Shown here: positions 62,958 to 64,000 of the stretch, in pieces
How the letters are laid out: each line of letters starts with the position of its first letter
Position numbering within the stretch: the first letter of the stretch is position 1
NCBI RefSeq assembly: GCF_014647415.1
Contig: NZ_BMPD01000003.1
Coordinates: 372,001 to 436,000 of the forward strand
DNA from: Haloarcula sebkhae
GTDB lineage: Archaea; Halobacteriota; Halobacteria; Halobacteriales; Haloarculaceae
Reading direction: 5' to 3'
Length of the DNA stretch: 64,000 bases
Program-made: the position numbers and the translations under genes
Notes under the pieces: model-generated
The model's database searches: none
What the model saw: only the letters and a program-made list of their open reading frames with translations
What the model was told of the DNA's origin: nothing

Positions 62958-64000
62958 CTACTGCCATCGACGAGCGAACGCCGCCAACAGGAGATACGTA
63001 TAGAGGAGTGCGCCGAGAGCGCCAGCCGCTGTGCCGACCGATATTATCCAGCCGAACCGACTGATAAGACCGAGTAGCTGAATGCCGATCCCACCACCGA
63101 GCAGTCCAATTGTTACCAGCGCCGTCCGGTTGTTTGCGTAGGGCCAGACACCGACCGCCGGTGGGTAGAACTGGAACGCCGCCCCGACCACAGTGAGTCC
63201 GAGAAAGCCCGCCAGCATCGCCCGATAGTGTGCGCTGACCAGCGCCGGACTCCGGCCGGTTACGGCGAGAGTCAGCCCGAGTCCGATACCGACGACTCCG
63301 GCAACGACCGCCACCAGCACCGCATAGAATCCGACGCGGTGGCGCTCCGACCGCCGGAACAGGACCACATATGACAGCGCGAATCCGACGACTGCGATAG
63401 CTTCGACGATGCCACCGGCGAGGAGGAGTCTCCGGTCGAACAGCCCGAATCCCAGCAGCGCAGGACCGACAGCGCCGGCGGCGACAACGACCGCGACGAC
63501 CGGTCGCGGTACTTCAGCGACCAAGAACCGGGGAAACAGCCGGAAGCCGACGCCGAAGACGAACAGCGCGGCCGTCCCTGCGGCGAGCAAGTGCGACAGT
63601 TGCTGTGGGAGTACTGGCCCGAAGCCAGCGGCGATAGCGAGCGCGCCACCGGCCGCAAGTGCGAGGTAACCGAGCGCTACCGGGACTGCGACGTTGGCAG
63701 TTCGGTCGACCGGCTCCCGATGGGTGTTCGCACCGCCGGTCCCCGTCGCAGCGCCGGTGACGTTGTCACGAATGGTCCATCCCAGCGTCCCGAGAAAGAC
63801 CGCAACGCCGCCGGCCCAGAGCGTGGTCCCGACTGGTCGGAGCCACGGTGGCCCAAGCGGTGCGAGCGCCAGCCCAGTTGTACCGAGGGCGGACAGTGGG
63901 AACTGGACGGCAGGCCCTCGCTCCCACGCGAGGTCACGGTCGAAGTACGACGGCACGAGCGCGTAAGCCTTCCCGAACAGGACGTGCAGGACGAACCCGT
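62958..64000 (-). CDS. NnrS-like multi-helix membrane protein, 5' end cut by window edge
   Basis: The visible 346 codons encode about ten to twelve membrane helices with His residues in helices, such as GFVLHVLFGKAYALVPSYF at the visible N-terminal edge, LPQQLSHLLAAGTAALF and SAHYRAMLAGFLG. This His pattern is reminiscent of NnrS/heme-copper-like proteins of nitric-oxide and anaerobic metabolism. The frame stays open through position 64000, so the GTG at 63956 is not the true start. Beside a NarO-like regulator this fits a nitrogen-oxide or low-oxygen function. Confidence 0.72.
   Translation of the reverse strand, partial: GFVLHVLFGKAYALVPSYFDRDLAWERGPAVQFPLSALGTTGLALAPLGPPWLRPVGTTLWAGGVAVFLGTLGWTIRDNVTGAATGTGGANTHREPVDRTANVAVPVALGYLALAAGGALAIAAGFGPVLPQQLSHLLAAGTAALFVFGVGFRLFPRFLVAEVPRPVVAVVVAAGAVGPALLGFGLFDRRLLLAGGIVEAIAVVGFALSYVVLFRRSERHRVGFYAVLVAVVAGVVGIGLGLTLAVTGRSPALVSAHYRAMLAGFLGLTVVGAAFQFYPPAVGVWPYANNRTALVTIGLLGGGIGIQLLGLISRFGWIISVGTAAGALGALLYTYLLLAAFARRWQ

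Overview
The window is haloarchaeal chromosomal DNA, most like Haloarcula or a close relative. The evidence is high GC, very acidic proteins, mostly leaderless genes with a TATA-like box about 27 nt before the start codon, and many haloarchaea-specific families: class I HMG-CoA reductase, SAMP1, GatD, Bat-type HTH regulators and small zinc-ribbon proteins. No insertion sequence, integrase, CRISPR array, rRNA or tRNA was recognised; this reads as core chromosome with a few unusual islands.

Layout. 1-9 kb: amidohydrolase (cut by the left edge), hmgA, small conserved genes, isocitrate dehydrogenase, an Ntn-hydrolase asparaginase and type II methionine aminopeptidase, then a G-rich hairpin tandem repeat. 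9-16.5 kb: HIT protein, a Rieske gene broken by a frameshift, a cation diffusion facilitator, DoxX-like protein, tRNA methylthiotransferase, deoC and membrane proteins. 16.8-23.5 kb: a nucleoside phosphorylase and a transport/ion block (HPP-Usp fusion, RCK potassium channel, two TrkA-C-like membrane proteins). 23.5-33.9 kb: SAMP1, a histidine kinase with a degenerate ATPase, GNAT, gatD, NhaC antiporter, an ArsR-like regulator and a Ser/Asp-rich secreted protein. 33.9-37.4 kb: a four-gene run with a Vms1-like release-factor homologue and a DgcN/DgcA-like D-glutamate pair. 37.4-50.9 kb: peroxiredoxin, a GCS2-like ligase with an acidic insert, a γ-carbonic-anhydrase-like protein, UspA, bacterial-type thrS, lipid kinase, PspA, pyrG and guaAb. 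51-59.5 kb: MBL hydrolase, aldo-keto reductase, a PLAT-like protein, a Tat-exported propeller, moaB, a second histidine kinase, an SDR and an IDI-like Nudix protein.

59.5-64 kb is the most interesting part. A Bat-type regulator, a SRPBCC protein, a 101-residue protein ending in CGCGG plus a short tail, a radical SAM/SPASM enzyme starting right after its stop codon, a regulator with the CXnCXCX7C pattern I associate with NarO, and a truncated NnrS-like membrane protein lie together. Four copies of a 12-bp palindrome (consensus CGAAYATNTTCG) sit before the Bat-type regulator, the SRPBCC gene and the CGCGG gene. I infer a redox- or oxygen-controlled regulon built round an rSAM-modified peptide or an anaerobic tetrapyrrole step.

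All functional calls come from reading motifs; no database search was run. Family names such as DUF numbers are from memory.
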